21,215 nucleotides of DNA, taken from JAHITU01 sp964486155 (GTDB lineage: Bacteria > Patescibacteriota > Minisyncoccia > Phycocordibacterales > UBA12079). Below are positions 5,890-12,224 of this stretch, piece after piece. The notes under the pieces are model-generated. The model was not told where the DNA came from and ran no database searches. It worked only from the letters and a program-made list of their open reading frames with translations. The DNA lies in the NCBI GenBank assembly GCA_964486155.1, contig CAZAKQ010000011.1:1-21215 (forward strand), in the 5' to 3' direction. The position numbers and the translations under genes are program-made. Positions within the stretch are counted from its first letter, which is position 1. Each line of letters starts with the position of its first letter.

Positions 5890-6100
5890 TTATTTCACCC
5901 GTGAATTTAGGGTTGAATTTATTCAATCCTAAATTCACGGCTTGTGAAATAATACCCCTCACCCAGAAAGGTCTTGTTGATTATTATCAACAATCTGAAA
6001 AGGAGAGGATAGTGTAATTTAAAAGATAATAAAAAAAACGAAAGTTCTATATAAATTTTAATTTAAGAGACCTTTCTGGGTGAGGGGTTAAGATTCTCTA
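5890..6100 (+). repeat. Ribosomal-spacer element, copy E (best-paired copy, 3' tail replaced)
   Basis: This copy fills most of the rpsE-rplO gap. H1 is near-perfect: 20-bp arms 5899-5918 and 5921-5940 above the base TATTTCAC/GTGAAATA (5891-5951). H2 is a perfect 20-bp long-range helix, 5955-5974 with 6068-6087. H3 (5974-5993) reads TTGTTGAT-TATT-ATCAACAA; compared with copies B and C two base pairs are changed on both sides. H4 is shortened. The conserved tail is missing after CTCTAA; a CTGCC palindrome and another hairpin replace it. Confidence 0.87.
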
Positions 6101-6103
6101 ACC

Positions 6104-6163
6104 TGCCTGCCGGCAGGCAAGAATTAAAAATGAATGAAAGAAAAATCGCAGAGCGATTTTTCT
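6104..6163 (+). repeat. CTGCC palindrome plus AAATCGC/GCGATTT hairpin before rplO
   Basis: TGCCTGCCGGCAGGCA (6104-6119) is a perfect palindrome also seen at about 15293-15308 and, shorter, at 92-103 and 1312-1323. It is followed by a hairpin with arms AGAAAAATCGC (6139-6149) and GCGATTTTTCT (6153-6163), nearly identical to that before secY. A CCACCAGCTGGCGG palindrome (about 6176-6189) and a G-poor CTAACAACCTAAAC leader precede the rplO ATG. Confidence 0.75.
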
Positions 6164-6219
6164 CCTAACAACCTTCCACCAGCTGGCGGATACCTAATAA
6201 TCTAACAACCTAAACAAAT

Positions 6220-6654
6220 ATGCAATTACATCAATTAAAAAGAAAAAATCCTAATAAAACCAGTATTAAAATAGGTAGAGGAGGAAAGAGAGGAAAAACT
6301 TCTGGTAGAGGACATAAAGGACAAAATTCTCGGGCAGGAACTAGCAAAAGACCTGAATTAAGAGATTTGATAAAAAAGATCCCTAAAAAAAGAGGTTATC
6401 GTTTTAAATCTTTCCAAAAGAGACCTGTTTTGGTTAATGTTGCAATTCTTGAAAAAAATTTTGCAACAGGAGAAGAAGTTACTCCAAAAACTTTATTTGA
6501 AAAATCAATAATAAAGAAAAAAGAAAATAAAATTCCAAATGTTAAAATTTTGGGAAATGGAGAAATAAGTAAAAAATTAAATGTTTCCAGTTGTACTTTC
6601 TCTCAAAGTGCTAAAACTAAAATAGAGAAAAGTGGAGGGAAAATAATTAATTAG
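6220..6654 (+). CDS. rplO: 50S ribosomal protein L15 (uL15)
   Basis: The 144-residue product begins with MQLHQLKRKNPNKTSIKIG and contains RGGKRGKTSGRGHKGQNSRAG, the hallmark glycine/arginine-rich extension of L15 that threads into 23S rRNA. The C-terminal domain (GNGEISKKLNVSSCTFSQSAKTKIEKSGGKI) is also typical. In most bacteria rpmD separates rpsE and rplO; here only spacer sequence does. No Shine-Dalgarno motif precedes the ATG. The stop codon lies at the edge of the inverted repeat before secY. Confidence 0.96.
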   Translation: MQLHQLKRKNPNKTSIKIGRGGKRGKTSGRGHKGQNSRAGTSKRPELRDLIKKIPKKRGYRFKSFQKRPVLVNVAILEKNFATGEEVTPKTLFEKSIIKKKENKIPNVKILGNGEISKKLNVSSCTFSQSAKTKIEKSGGKIIN

Positions 6655-6734
6655 CTTTTAGCTTATAGGAAGTTAGGGAATTAGAAAAAAAGAAAAATCG
6701 CAAAGCGATTTTTCTCCTAAAAGCTATAAGCTAA
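6652..6734 (+). repeat. Nested inverted repeat between rplO and secY
   Basis: TTAGCTTATAG (6658-6668) pairs with CTATAAGCTAA (6724-6734). The overlapping TAGCTTTTAG (6652-6661) can instead pair with CTAAAAGCTA (6717-6726), so two mutually exclusive outer helices are possible. Inside is a hairpin with 11-bp arms AGAAAAATCGC (6691-6701) and GCGATTTTTCT (6705-6715) with an AAA loop. The 5' arm starts on the rplO stop codon; the 3' arm ends 12 nt before the secY ATG. Confidence 0.75.
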
Positions 6735-6746
6735 CCTACTAATATA

Positions 6747-8015
6747 ATGAACTTTATTCGCAAATTTAAATTAGTTATTCAAGATAAGAATTTAAGAGGA
6801 AGAATCCTTTTTGTTTTGGGTTCTTTGGTTGTGTTTAGAGCATTAGCTTCAATTCCAATTCCAGGGGTAGATGTCGTTCGTTTAAATGAATTTTTTGCAA
6901 ATAATCAATTTTTGGGTTTATTGAATATGTTTTCGGGAGGAGGATTATCTAGTCTCTCTATAGTAATGTTAGGTGTGTCTCCATACATTACAGCTTCTAT
7001 TATTATGCAATTAATGACTATGATGATACCTAAATTAAAGGAAATGTATCATGAAGAAGGAGAAGCGGGTAAGAAGAAATTTAGTCAATATTCCAGATTG
7101 CTAACAGTGCCACTGGCATTTATTCAAGGGTTTGGTTTTTTAAGATTATTGCAAAGTCAAGGAGTAGTAAGTCATTTAGGAAGTTTTGAATTATTTTCTA
7201 ATATTATAGTAATAATGGCTGGTTCTATTTTATTAATGTGGATAGGTGAGTTGATTTCTGAATATGGTATAGGAAATGGAGTTTCTCTTCTAATTTTTGC
7301 TGGTATTGTGGCTGGATTACCAACTACATTAAGTCAATTATATATAGGTTTTGAAGTATCTCAATTACCAATGTTGATAGGATTTGTAGGAGTAGCTATT
7401 ATTATTATTTATTCTATTGTGTTTGTAACTGAAGCTGAACGACCTATTCCGATAAATTATGCTAAAAGAGTTAGAGGATCTAAAGTTTATGGTGGAGTTT
7501 CTACTTATTTACCTTTAAAAGTAAATCAGGCTGGAGTGATTCCAATTATTTTTGCTATGTCCATTCTTTTATTTCCTCAAATGATTTTAAATTTTTTGGT
7601 AAATTCAAGTAATGAAATAATTAAATCAACTTCAGATTTTGCTCTGACTATCTTAGCTAATTCATGGGTTTATGCCATAATGTACTTTTTGTTGGTGTTT
7701 TTCTTTACTTATTTTTATACAGCTATTACTTTTGATCCTAATGCTATTTCACAAAATTTACAAAAAAGTGGAGCTTTTATTCCAGGAGTTCGTCCAGGGG
7801 AAAAAACTTCAAGTTATTTAGGAAAAGTATTAACTAGAATTACTTTGGTGGGGGCTATTTTCTTAGGAATTGTAGCAGTATTACCTTTAATTTTACAAGC
7901 TTTTACGGGAATTGCAGCTTTAGCTATAGGAGGAACTGCTTTGTTGATTGTAGTATCAGTGGTTCTTGATTTGGTGAAAAAGATAGATGCCCAAATTTCG
8001 ATGAGGGAATACTAA
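6747..8015 (+). CDS. secY: Protein translocase subunit SecY
   Basis: The 422-residue product is SecY, the pore-forming subunit of the SecYEG channel in the plasma membrane. There are ten hydrophobic segments. Typical features are LVVFRALASIPIPGVD at TM1, the plug-like MFSGGGLSSLSIVMLGVSPYITASII, GNGVSLLIFAGIVAGLP, the cytoplasmic loop ERPIPINYAKRVRG...YLPLKVNQAGVIPIIFA, the SGAFIPGVRPGEKTSSYL loop and TGIAALAIGGTALLIVVSVVLD. Length is normal. It closes the ribosomal block, as in the usual spc order, and a large terminator palindrome follows. SecA is encoded in the same window. Confidence 0.97.
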   Translation: MNFIRKFKLVIQDKNLRGRILFVLGSLVVFRALASIPIPGVDVVRLNEFFANNQFLGLLNMFSGGGLSSLSIVMLGVSPYITASIIMQLMTMMIPKLKEMYHEEGEAGKKKFSQYSRLLTVPLAFIQGFGFLRLLQSQGVVSHLGSFELFSNIIVIMAGSILLMWIGELISEYGIGNGVSLLIFAGIVAGLPTTLSQLYIGFEVSQLPMLIGFVGVAIIIIYSIVFVTEAERPIPINYAKRVRGSKVYGGVSTYLPLKVNQAGVIPIIFAMSILLFPQMILNFLVNSSNEIIKSTSDFALTILANSWVYAIMYFLLVFFFTYFYTAITFDPNAISQNLQKSGAFIPGVRPGEKTSSYLGKVLTRITLVGAIFLGIVAVLPLILQAFTGIAALAIGGTALLIVVSVVLDLVKKIDAQISMREY

Positions 8016-8104
8016 CTAAAAAATAAAAAAATCAAATTTTTCGAGGTCCGACTTCCTTTGGAAGTCGGACCTTTTTTGGAAAAATTTAGTTTTTTTATTT
8101 TTTA
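8016..8104 (+). terminator. Large palindromic terminator after secY
   Basis: A 12-bp stem GGTCCGACTTCC (8045-8056) / GGAAGTCGGACC (8060-8071) with a TTT loop is followed by six T. Outside it, about 26 nt of A-rich sequence (TAAAAAATAAAAAAAT..., about 8015-8040) pairs with T-rich sequence (about 8079-8104) with two mismatches. The whole spacer is one near-perfect palindrome of almost 90 nt. The inner stem carries the GTCCGAC/GTCGGAC core shared with the REP-type elements of this window, suggesting a terminator built from, or invaded by, such an element. Confidence 0.88.
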
Positions 8105-8147
8105 GAATTATAAATTATAAATGGTAAATTTTAAATTAAATCACTCT

Positions 8148-8182
8148 ATTCCTCGCCTGTTTGCTACGGAGTAGTTTATTGA
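8148..8182. repeat. Second copy of the TAGTTTATTGA-tailed palindromic repeat
   Basis: ATTCCTCG...CGGAGTAGTTTATTGA parallels 2828-2863 (ATTCCCCG...CGGGGGTAGTTTATTGA). It is followed by a second hairpin, GGTTCAAC-AA-GTTGAGCC (about 8185-8202), and a run of T. Like the first copy it lies downstream of an intrinsic terminator. Confidence 0.6.
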
Positions 8183-8239
8183 ATGGTTCAACAAGTTGAG
8201 CCGCTCATTTTTTTTGTCGCATATTTAGAAGTTTTTGTT

Positions 8240-8245
8240 TATAAT
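8240..8245 (+). promoter_or_regulatory. -10 box TATAAT, 7 nt before the methyltransferase start (leaderless)
   Basis: A perfect TATAAT at 8240-8245 is followed by AAAGATT and the ATG at 8253. Transcription would begin at or within a base of the start codon. No clear -35 box is visible at the usual distance. The same TATAAT-AAAGAT-ATG arrangement is found before the RAYT gene. Confidence 0.6.
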
Positions 8246-8252
8246 AAAGATT

Positions 8253-9026
8253 ATGAAAAATAAGAAATTAGCTAAATCATATAATGCTTATGCTGAAAAA
8301 TGGTCTAAAAGACTCAGGACAGGAGAAAATTATGCCCATGAATATCTAGAAAAACCAGCAATGTATAAAAAACTACAGAATTTGAAAAATAAAACGGTGC
8401 TTTGTTTAGGGTGTGGATCAGGAGAAGAATGTGCTTATCTAAAGTCTTTGGGAGCAAAAAAAGTAGTAGGAGTTGATTTATCTAAAAAATTAATAGAAGT
8501 AGCTAAAAAAAGTTATCCTGATATAGAATTTTATGTAATGAATATAGAAAAACTAGAATTACCAAAAGATAATTTTGATTTAATTTATTCTAGTTTAGTA
8601 ATGCATTATTTAAAAAAGTGGGATAAAGTTTTAGATTCAGTATTTAATGTTTTAAAAAATAATGGAACATTCTTGTTTTCTACACATAGTTCCATTAGAT
8701 GGGGAGCTGAAAAAATAAAAAATAAAAATGGAAACACTTCTACTTTGTTGGGTTATATTAAAAATAATAAGAAAAAAGAATTTGAAATTTTTGGTGACTA
8801 TTTAAATACTAGAAAAGTAAAAGATATCTGGTTTAATGAATTTGAAGTAAGTTATTATCACAGATCTTTTTCTTCCATTATGAAAGATATTATAAAATCA
8901 AAGTTTAAAATTATAGATTTTTTAGAACCAAAACCATTAAATTCAATAAAGAAAAAAATGCCTGTTTTTTGGGGAATCCATCAAAAAATACCATTGTTTA
9001 TGATATTTGAATTAAGGAAACAATAA
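8253..9026 (+). CDS. Class I SAM-dependent methyltransferase, substrate unknown
   Basis: With the ATG at 8253 the product has 257 residues; an in-frame TTG at 8235 overlaps the -10 box and is less likely. The SAM-binding core is clear: motif I VLCLGCGSGEECAYL (about residues 49-63), the acidic motif II strand GVDLSKKLIEVAKK, then FDLIYSSLVMHYLKKWDKVLDSVFNVLKNNGTFLFS, typical of the Methyltransf_11/25 families. No substrate-specific motif is recognised. It interrupts the conserved secY-adk-map order and is flanked by terminator and repeat sequence, so it may be a local insertion. Confidence 0.85.
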   Translation: MKNKKLAKSYNAYAEKWSKRLRTGENYAHEYLEKPAMYKKLQNLKNKTVLCLGCGSGEECAYLKSLGAKKVVGVDLSKKLIEVAKKSYPDIEFYVMNIEKLELPKDNFDLIYSSLVMHYLKKWDKVLDSVFNVLKNNGTFLFSTHSSIRWGAEKIKNKNGNTSTLLGYIKNNKKKEFEIFGDYLNTRKVKDIWFNEFEVSYYHRSFSSIMKDIIKSKFKIIDFLEPKPLNSIKKKMPVFWGIHQKIPLFMIFELRKQ

Positions 9027-9091
9027 AATAACTTTAAAATTATAAAATTAGAAATTATTTATAAAATTAAAAATTAAAAATTATAAAATTT

Positions 9092-9685
9092 ATGGATAAA
9101 CAAGCATATATTTTTATAGGGAGATCAGGGTGTGGAAAAGGAACTCAGACGGAGTTACTTATGAATCATTTAAGAAATGATTTAAATAGAAAAGTTTTTG
9201 ATTTACAGACTGGTGATAAATTTAGATCCTTTGTAAAAGGCGAAGGTTATACCAATAGATTGGCTAAGGAAATAGGAGATAGAGGAGAATTACAACCAAT
9301 GTTTTTAGTGCTTTCTTTGTGGGCAACAGCCTTAATTGAAAATTTAAAAGGAGATGAAGACCTAGTTTTAGATGGAATGCCTCGAAAAAAAGATCAGGCG
9401 GATGTTCTTCATTCAGTTTTTGATTTTTATGGATATGGAAAACCTAAGGTCGTTTATATTAATGTTTCTAGGGAATGGGCAACTGAAAAATTATTGGCAA
9501 GAAAAGATGGGAGAGAAGATGATGTAATTGATAAAATAAATAGAAGACAGGATTGGTTTGATACTGATGTTATGCCTGTTTTGGAATTTTATAAAAATCA
9601 TAAAGATTATGAATTTTTAGATATCAATGGAGATCAGACGATAGAAGAAGTTCACTCAGAAATTATGAGTAATTTAGTTTTCTAG
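9092..9685 (+). CDS. adk: Adenylate kinase (nucleoside monophosphate kinase family)
   Basis: The 197-residue product has the P-loop GRSGCGKGTQTELL (residues 10-23), the NMP-binding region with QTGDKFRSFV, the DGMPRKKDQAD segment equivalent to DGFPRTxxQA, and a short lid with LLARKDGREDDVIDKINRR. Adenylate kinase interconverts ATP + AMP and 2 ADP. The lid lacks the four-cysteine zinc site of some Gram-positive enzymes. The secY-adk-map context supports this over other NMP kinases; a different NMP specificity cannot be excluded. The start is preceded by A+T-rich sequence only. Confidence 0.87.
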   Translation: MDKQAYIFIGRSGCGKGTQTELLMNHLRNDLNRKVFDLQTGDKFRSFVKGEGYTNRLAKEIGDRGELQPMFLVLSLWATALIENLKGDEDLVLDGMPRKKDQADVLHSVFDFYGYGKPKVVYINVSREWATEKLLARKDGREDDVIDKINRRQDWFDTDVMPVLEFYKNHKDYEFLDINGDQTIEEVHSEIMSNLVF

Positions 9686-9872
9686 AAGTCAAACTTCTAG
9701 AAAAATTTTCAATTCATAATTTTCAAGGAATTTTCAATGTTTAAATTTCCAATGTTTACGAATTTTGACTTTGCCAAAATTCGTGTTTGAAAATTGATAA
9801 TTAATTCATTGATTGAAAATTGAAAATTAGAAATTGAAAATTATTTTTAATTTTTTAAAAAATTAAAAAATT
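9686..9872 (+). repeat. adk-map spacer made of nested A+T inverted repeats
   Basis: A 10-bp hairpin ACGAATTTTG (9758-9767) / CAAAATTCGT (9775-9784) with loop ACTTTGC lies between stretches of AATTTTCAA-type sequence on the left and TTGAAAATT-type sequence on the right, so the spacer can fold on itself. The 25-nt segment from 9760 recurs identically at 15322-15346. The right half (GTGTTTG...TTGAAAATTAGAAATTGAAAATT) is closely repeated at about 16640-16708 before secA. No open reading frame is seen. Confidence 0.65.
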
Positions 9873-10640
9873 ATGTTACCAAATATTTACACAGAAAAAG
9901 AAATAGAAATTTTACGAGAAGGCGGAAAACGGCTTAATTTTATTTTGCATGAAGTTGCTAAGATTGTAAAAGTAGGAGTTACACCTGATGATTTAAATAC
10001 TTTAGCAGAAAAATTGGTTTATGAACAAGGAGATACTCCTGCTTTTTTAAATTATAGTACTAATGGACACAGACCCTATCCTTCTTCTTTATGTGTATCT
10101 GTAAATGACGAGGCGGTGCATGGACTTGGAAAAGGAAATTTTACTTCTCTTAAAGAGGGAGATATAGTTAATATTGATTTAGGTTTAATTCATAAAGGGT
10201 TAATAACAGATAAGACATTAATGCTCGGAGTGGGGAAAATAGAGTCAGAAGATATAAATCTAATAGAAACCACTAAATTAGCCTTAGAAGCTGGAATTAA
10301 GGCGATAAAGGCGGGAAATACTACTGGAGATATAGGTAATGCAATAGAAACTTTAGTAAAGAGTAGAGGTTTTAATGTAATAAAAGAATTAGGAGGACAT
10401 GGTGTAGGAAAAGGGGTTCATGAACCTCCTTTTATTCCTAATTTTGGAGAAAAAGGGAAAGGGAATATTTTGAAAGAAGGAATGGTAATAGCATTAGAAC
10501 CGATTGTAACTAAAGGAATTGGAAAAATAAAAACTGCTGATGACGGGCATACTTATGAAAGTGTTGATGGGTCTAATGTTGCTCAATGGGAAGATACGAT
10601 ATTAGTGACAAAAAATGGCTACGAAATCCTAACAAGATAA
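9873..10640 (+). CDS. map: Type I methionine aminopeptidase
   Basis: The 255-residue product removes the initiator methionine from nascent proteins. The five metal ligands of the pita-bread fold are identifiable: D102 (VNIDLGLI), D113 (LITDKT), H176 (GGHGVGKGVHEPP), E209 (ALEPIV) and E240 (WEDTILV). H83 lies in VNDEAVHG. Length matches type Ia without an N-terminal extension. It follows adk as in many spc-type clusters, but infA, rpmJ and rpsM, often next, are not here. Its stop codon is the first base triplet of a 33-nt palindrome. Confidence 0.96.
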   Translation: MLPNIYTEKEIEILREGGKRLNFILHEVAKIVKVGVTPDDLNTLAEKLVYEQGDTPAFLNYSTNGHRPYPSSLCVSVNDEAVHGLGKGNFTSLKEGDIVNIDLGLIHKGLITDKTLMLGVGKIESEDINLIETTKLALEAGIKAIKAGNTTGDIGNAIETLVKSRGFNVIKELGGHGVGKGVHEPPFIPNFGEKGKGNILKEGMVIALEPIVTKGIGKIKTADDGHTYESVDGSNVAQWEDTILVTKNGYEILTR

Positions 10641-10670
10641 AAATGGAGAGGTCGGACCTCTCCATTTTTA
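10638..10670. terminator. REP palindrome acting as bidirectional terminator between map and the RAYT gene
   Basis: TAAAAATGGAGAGGTC, a central G (10654) and GACCTCTCCATTTTTA form a perfect 16-bp-arm palindrome that includes the map stop codon. T-runs on both strands suit termination of map (+) and of the convergent RAYT gene (-). Its GGAGAGGTCGGACCTCTCC core is repeated inside the RAYT gene (11171-11189) and just upstream of it (11365-11393). Confidence 0.85.
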
Positions 10671-10673
10671 TTT

Positions 10674-11348
10674 TTAGATAATTTCATCTATTTGATTTTT
10701 GAGAGCATTTATAATTTTGTCTTTTTTCAAATAATTTTTTATTTCTTTTTTGTGATTATTTTTATTTCCAAGAGTTTCTGATAAAAATTCTTTATTAATT
10801 ACAGACGGAAAATTTTTTTCTCCTATATAATCTTTAAAACTACTCCATTTATAATTTTTTAGAAATTTCCATTTTTCTGAAAGAGAACTTTTTTTATTTA
10901 TTAGTTTAATTGGGTTTAAGTGTATATAAAAAGGGAGGTATAATAAGTGACTTTCTCTTTTAATAAGTTTAGCTTTAAATTTACCTTGGAATAAACTTCC
11001 TATTCTTTTGTATTTCCCATTAAAATACATAGTGTAACCAGTTCCTAATTTCTGCATAAATTTAGATACTCCATTATCTTCTTTTTGTCTTAAAATTAAA
11101 TGATAGTGATTTGGCATTAAAACGAAAGATAATATTTCTATTAAAGGTTCACGCTTTTCTTTTTTAAATCGGAGAGGTCGGACCTCTCCATTATTTTTTA
11201 AGTGAGGGGTTTGGTCTTTGTTATTGAATTCAAAAAGATCATGAATAAATTGATAATAATCCTGATCATTCATAAATGTTTTTCTTTTATCAACACCGCG
11301 ATTATATATGTGATAAATATTAGAGTTTAAAAAAGGTGGATTTTTCAT
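10674..11348 (-). mobile_element. REP-associated tyrosine transposase (RAYT / TnpA_REP, Y1 HUH family)
   Basis: The 224-residue product belongs to the IS200-related Y1 transposase family. It shows IYHIYNRGVDKRKTF near the N-terminus, the HUH motif in SFVLMPNHYHLILRQ, and MQKLGTGYTMYFNGKYKRIGSLFQGKFKAKLI, which holds the candidate catalytic tyrosine and the conserved SLFQGKFKA. Such enzymes nick single-stranded DNA at REP palindromes and are usually single-copy and domesticated. The gene is flanked by GGAGAGGTC palindromes in opposite orientation and carries a third in frame. The -10 box lies 6 nt before the ATG. Confidence 0.9.
11171..11189 (-). repeat. REP palindrome inside the RAYT coding sequence
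   Basis: GGAGAGGTCGGACCTCTCC is a 19-nt palindrome identical in core to the two flanking the gene. On the coding strand it gives residues GEVRPL within KNNGEVRPLRFKKE, just before the core strand leading to the HYH motif. It keeps the frame open, so it sits in a tolerant loop. Confidence 0.88.
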
Positions 11349-11354
11349 ATCTTT

Positions 11355-11360
11355 ATTATA
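11355..11360 (-). promoter_or_regulatory. -10 box of the RAYT gene, 6 nt before its ATG (leaderless)
   Basis: On the - strand TATAAT is followed by AAAGAT and then ATG. A transcript starting about 7 nt downstream would begin on the start codon. The -35 region falls in the upstream REP palindrome (11365-11393), so the palindrome could affect expression of the enzyme that recognises it. Confidence 0.6.
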
Positions 11361-11364
11361 TCAT

Positions 11365-11393
11365 AATATGGAGAGGTCCGACCTCTCCATATT
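11365..11393. repeat. REP palindrome upstream of the RAYT gene
   Basis: AATATGGAGAGGTC, a central C (11379) and GACCTCTCCATATT form 14-bp arms. The central base is C, against G in the copy at 10638-10670, so the two flanking copies are in inverted orientation around the gene. Confidence 0.88.
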
Positions 11394-11584
11394 AAAATAA
11401 GTTTTTGGTTTTTAATTTTGGAGATTTTAGGTATAATATTAGGAATTAATAATTAATTAGAAAGTAGAAAGTAGTAGATGGAAAGTAAAAAGTGAATACA
11501 TTCTTTTCAGAATAAAAGTAAATTTTTTAACTTTTAACTTGCTTGTCGGCAGATAGGTTTTACAAACTTTCAACTAATTTATAT
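11394..11584 (+). promoter_or_regulatory. Upstream region of ndk with -10 box and internal inverted repeat
   Basis: TATAAT at 11432-11437 is the best -10 candidate; I see no good -35 box. The following 147 nt contain purine-rich GAAAGTAGAAAGT (about 11460-11472) that can pair with ACTTTC near 11567-11572, enclosing short hairpins and a CTTGTCGGCAG remnant of the CTGCC palindrome family. This again gives a spacer that closes on itself just before a start codon. Confidence 0.45.
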
Positions 11585-12160
11585 ATGGAAAAAGCACAAG
11601 AAGAAAAAACTTTAGTTATATTAAAACCAGATGTTTTAACAAGAGGAATTGTAGGAGAAATACTTTCTCGTTTTGAAAAAGTTGGTTTAAAAATAGTAGC
11701 TCTAAAAATGTTAAGCGCACGAGATGAGCAACTGTTAGAACATTACTATAAAGATGAAGCTTGGAAATTAGAAAAAGGAAAGTTGATGATAGAAAAAAAT
11801 AATTTACCTGAAGATACTGATCCTATAAAAGTTGGGCAAGGGATTGTTGACTCTTTAGTAAAAGATATGCAAATTACCCCTGTTATCGCCTTAGCTTTAG
11901 AAGGACATAATTCTGTAATGACAGTTAAAAGATTAACAGGTCCTACTGATATAGATGATGCTTCTCCCGGAACAATAAGAGGAGATTATTCGCATGATAC
12001 TTTTAAATTAGCAAATAGTTCTAACAGACCTAATTTAACTATTATACATGCTACTGATAATCCTGCTGAGGCTGAAAAAGAAATTGGTATTTGGTTTAAT
12101 CCTTCTGAAATACATTCTTACGCAAAACCAGAAGAAGAGATCCATTATAGAAAACAATAA
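11585..12160 (+). CDS. ndk: Nucleoside diphosphate kinase
   Basis: I choose the ATG at 11585 (191 residues). An in-frame TTG at 11543 would add 14 residues encoded by repeat sequence. The enzyme transfers the gamma-phosphate between NTPs and NDPs through a phospho-histidine, here H155 in TIIHATDNPAEAEKEI. TLVILKPDVLTRGIVGEILSRFEKVGLKIVALKM at the N-terminus and TGPTD...PGTIRGDYS are typical. It is longer than the usual 140-150 residues because of an insertion around residues 60-95 and extra residues before the active site. Catalytic motifs are intact. Confidence 0.95.
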   Translation: MEKAQEEKTLVILKPDVLTRGIVGEILSRFEKVGLKIVALKMLSARDEQLLEHYYKDEAWKLEKGKLMIEKNNLPEDTDPIKVGQGIVDSLVKDMQITPVIALALEGHNSVMTVKRLTGPTDIDDASPGTIRGDYSHDTFKLANSSNRPNLTIIHATDNPAEAEKEIGIWFNPSEIHSYAKPEEEIHYRKQ

Positions 12161-12188
12161 TAAAGAATTGATTCTAATTAACTGTCAA

Positions 12189-12218
12189 TTGTTGTAAATT
12201 TTAGATTTGTAGTATAAT
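12189..12218 (+). promoter_or_regulatory. Promoter of the structured ncRNA
   Basis: TTGTTG (12189-12194), an 18-nt spacer and a perfect TATAAT (12213-12218) form a sigma70-type promoter. The predicted start 7 nt downstream is G12225, exactly the first base of the closing helix of the RNA. Confidence 0.7.
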
Positions 12219-12224
12219 AGATAA

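Noticed and set aside
9686..9872. CRISPR array in the repetitive A+T spacers
   Set aside because: The repeats are irregular inverted segments without constant repeat-spacer periodicity, and no cas genes are present.
11543..11584. N-terminal extension of Ndk from a TTG
   Set aside because: The 14 extra residues are encoded by palindrome-derived spacer sequence. The ATG at 11585 starts the conserved protein.
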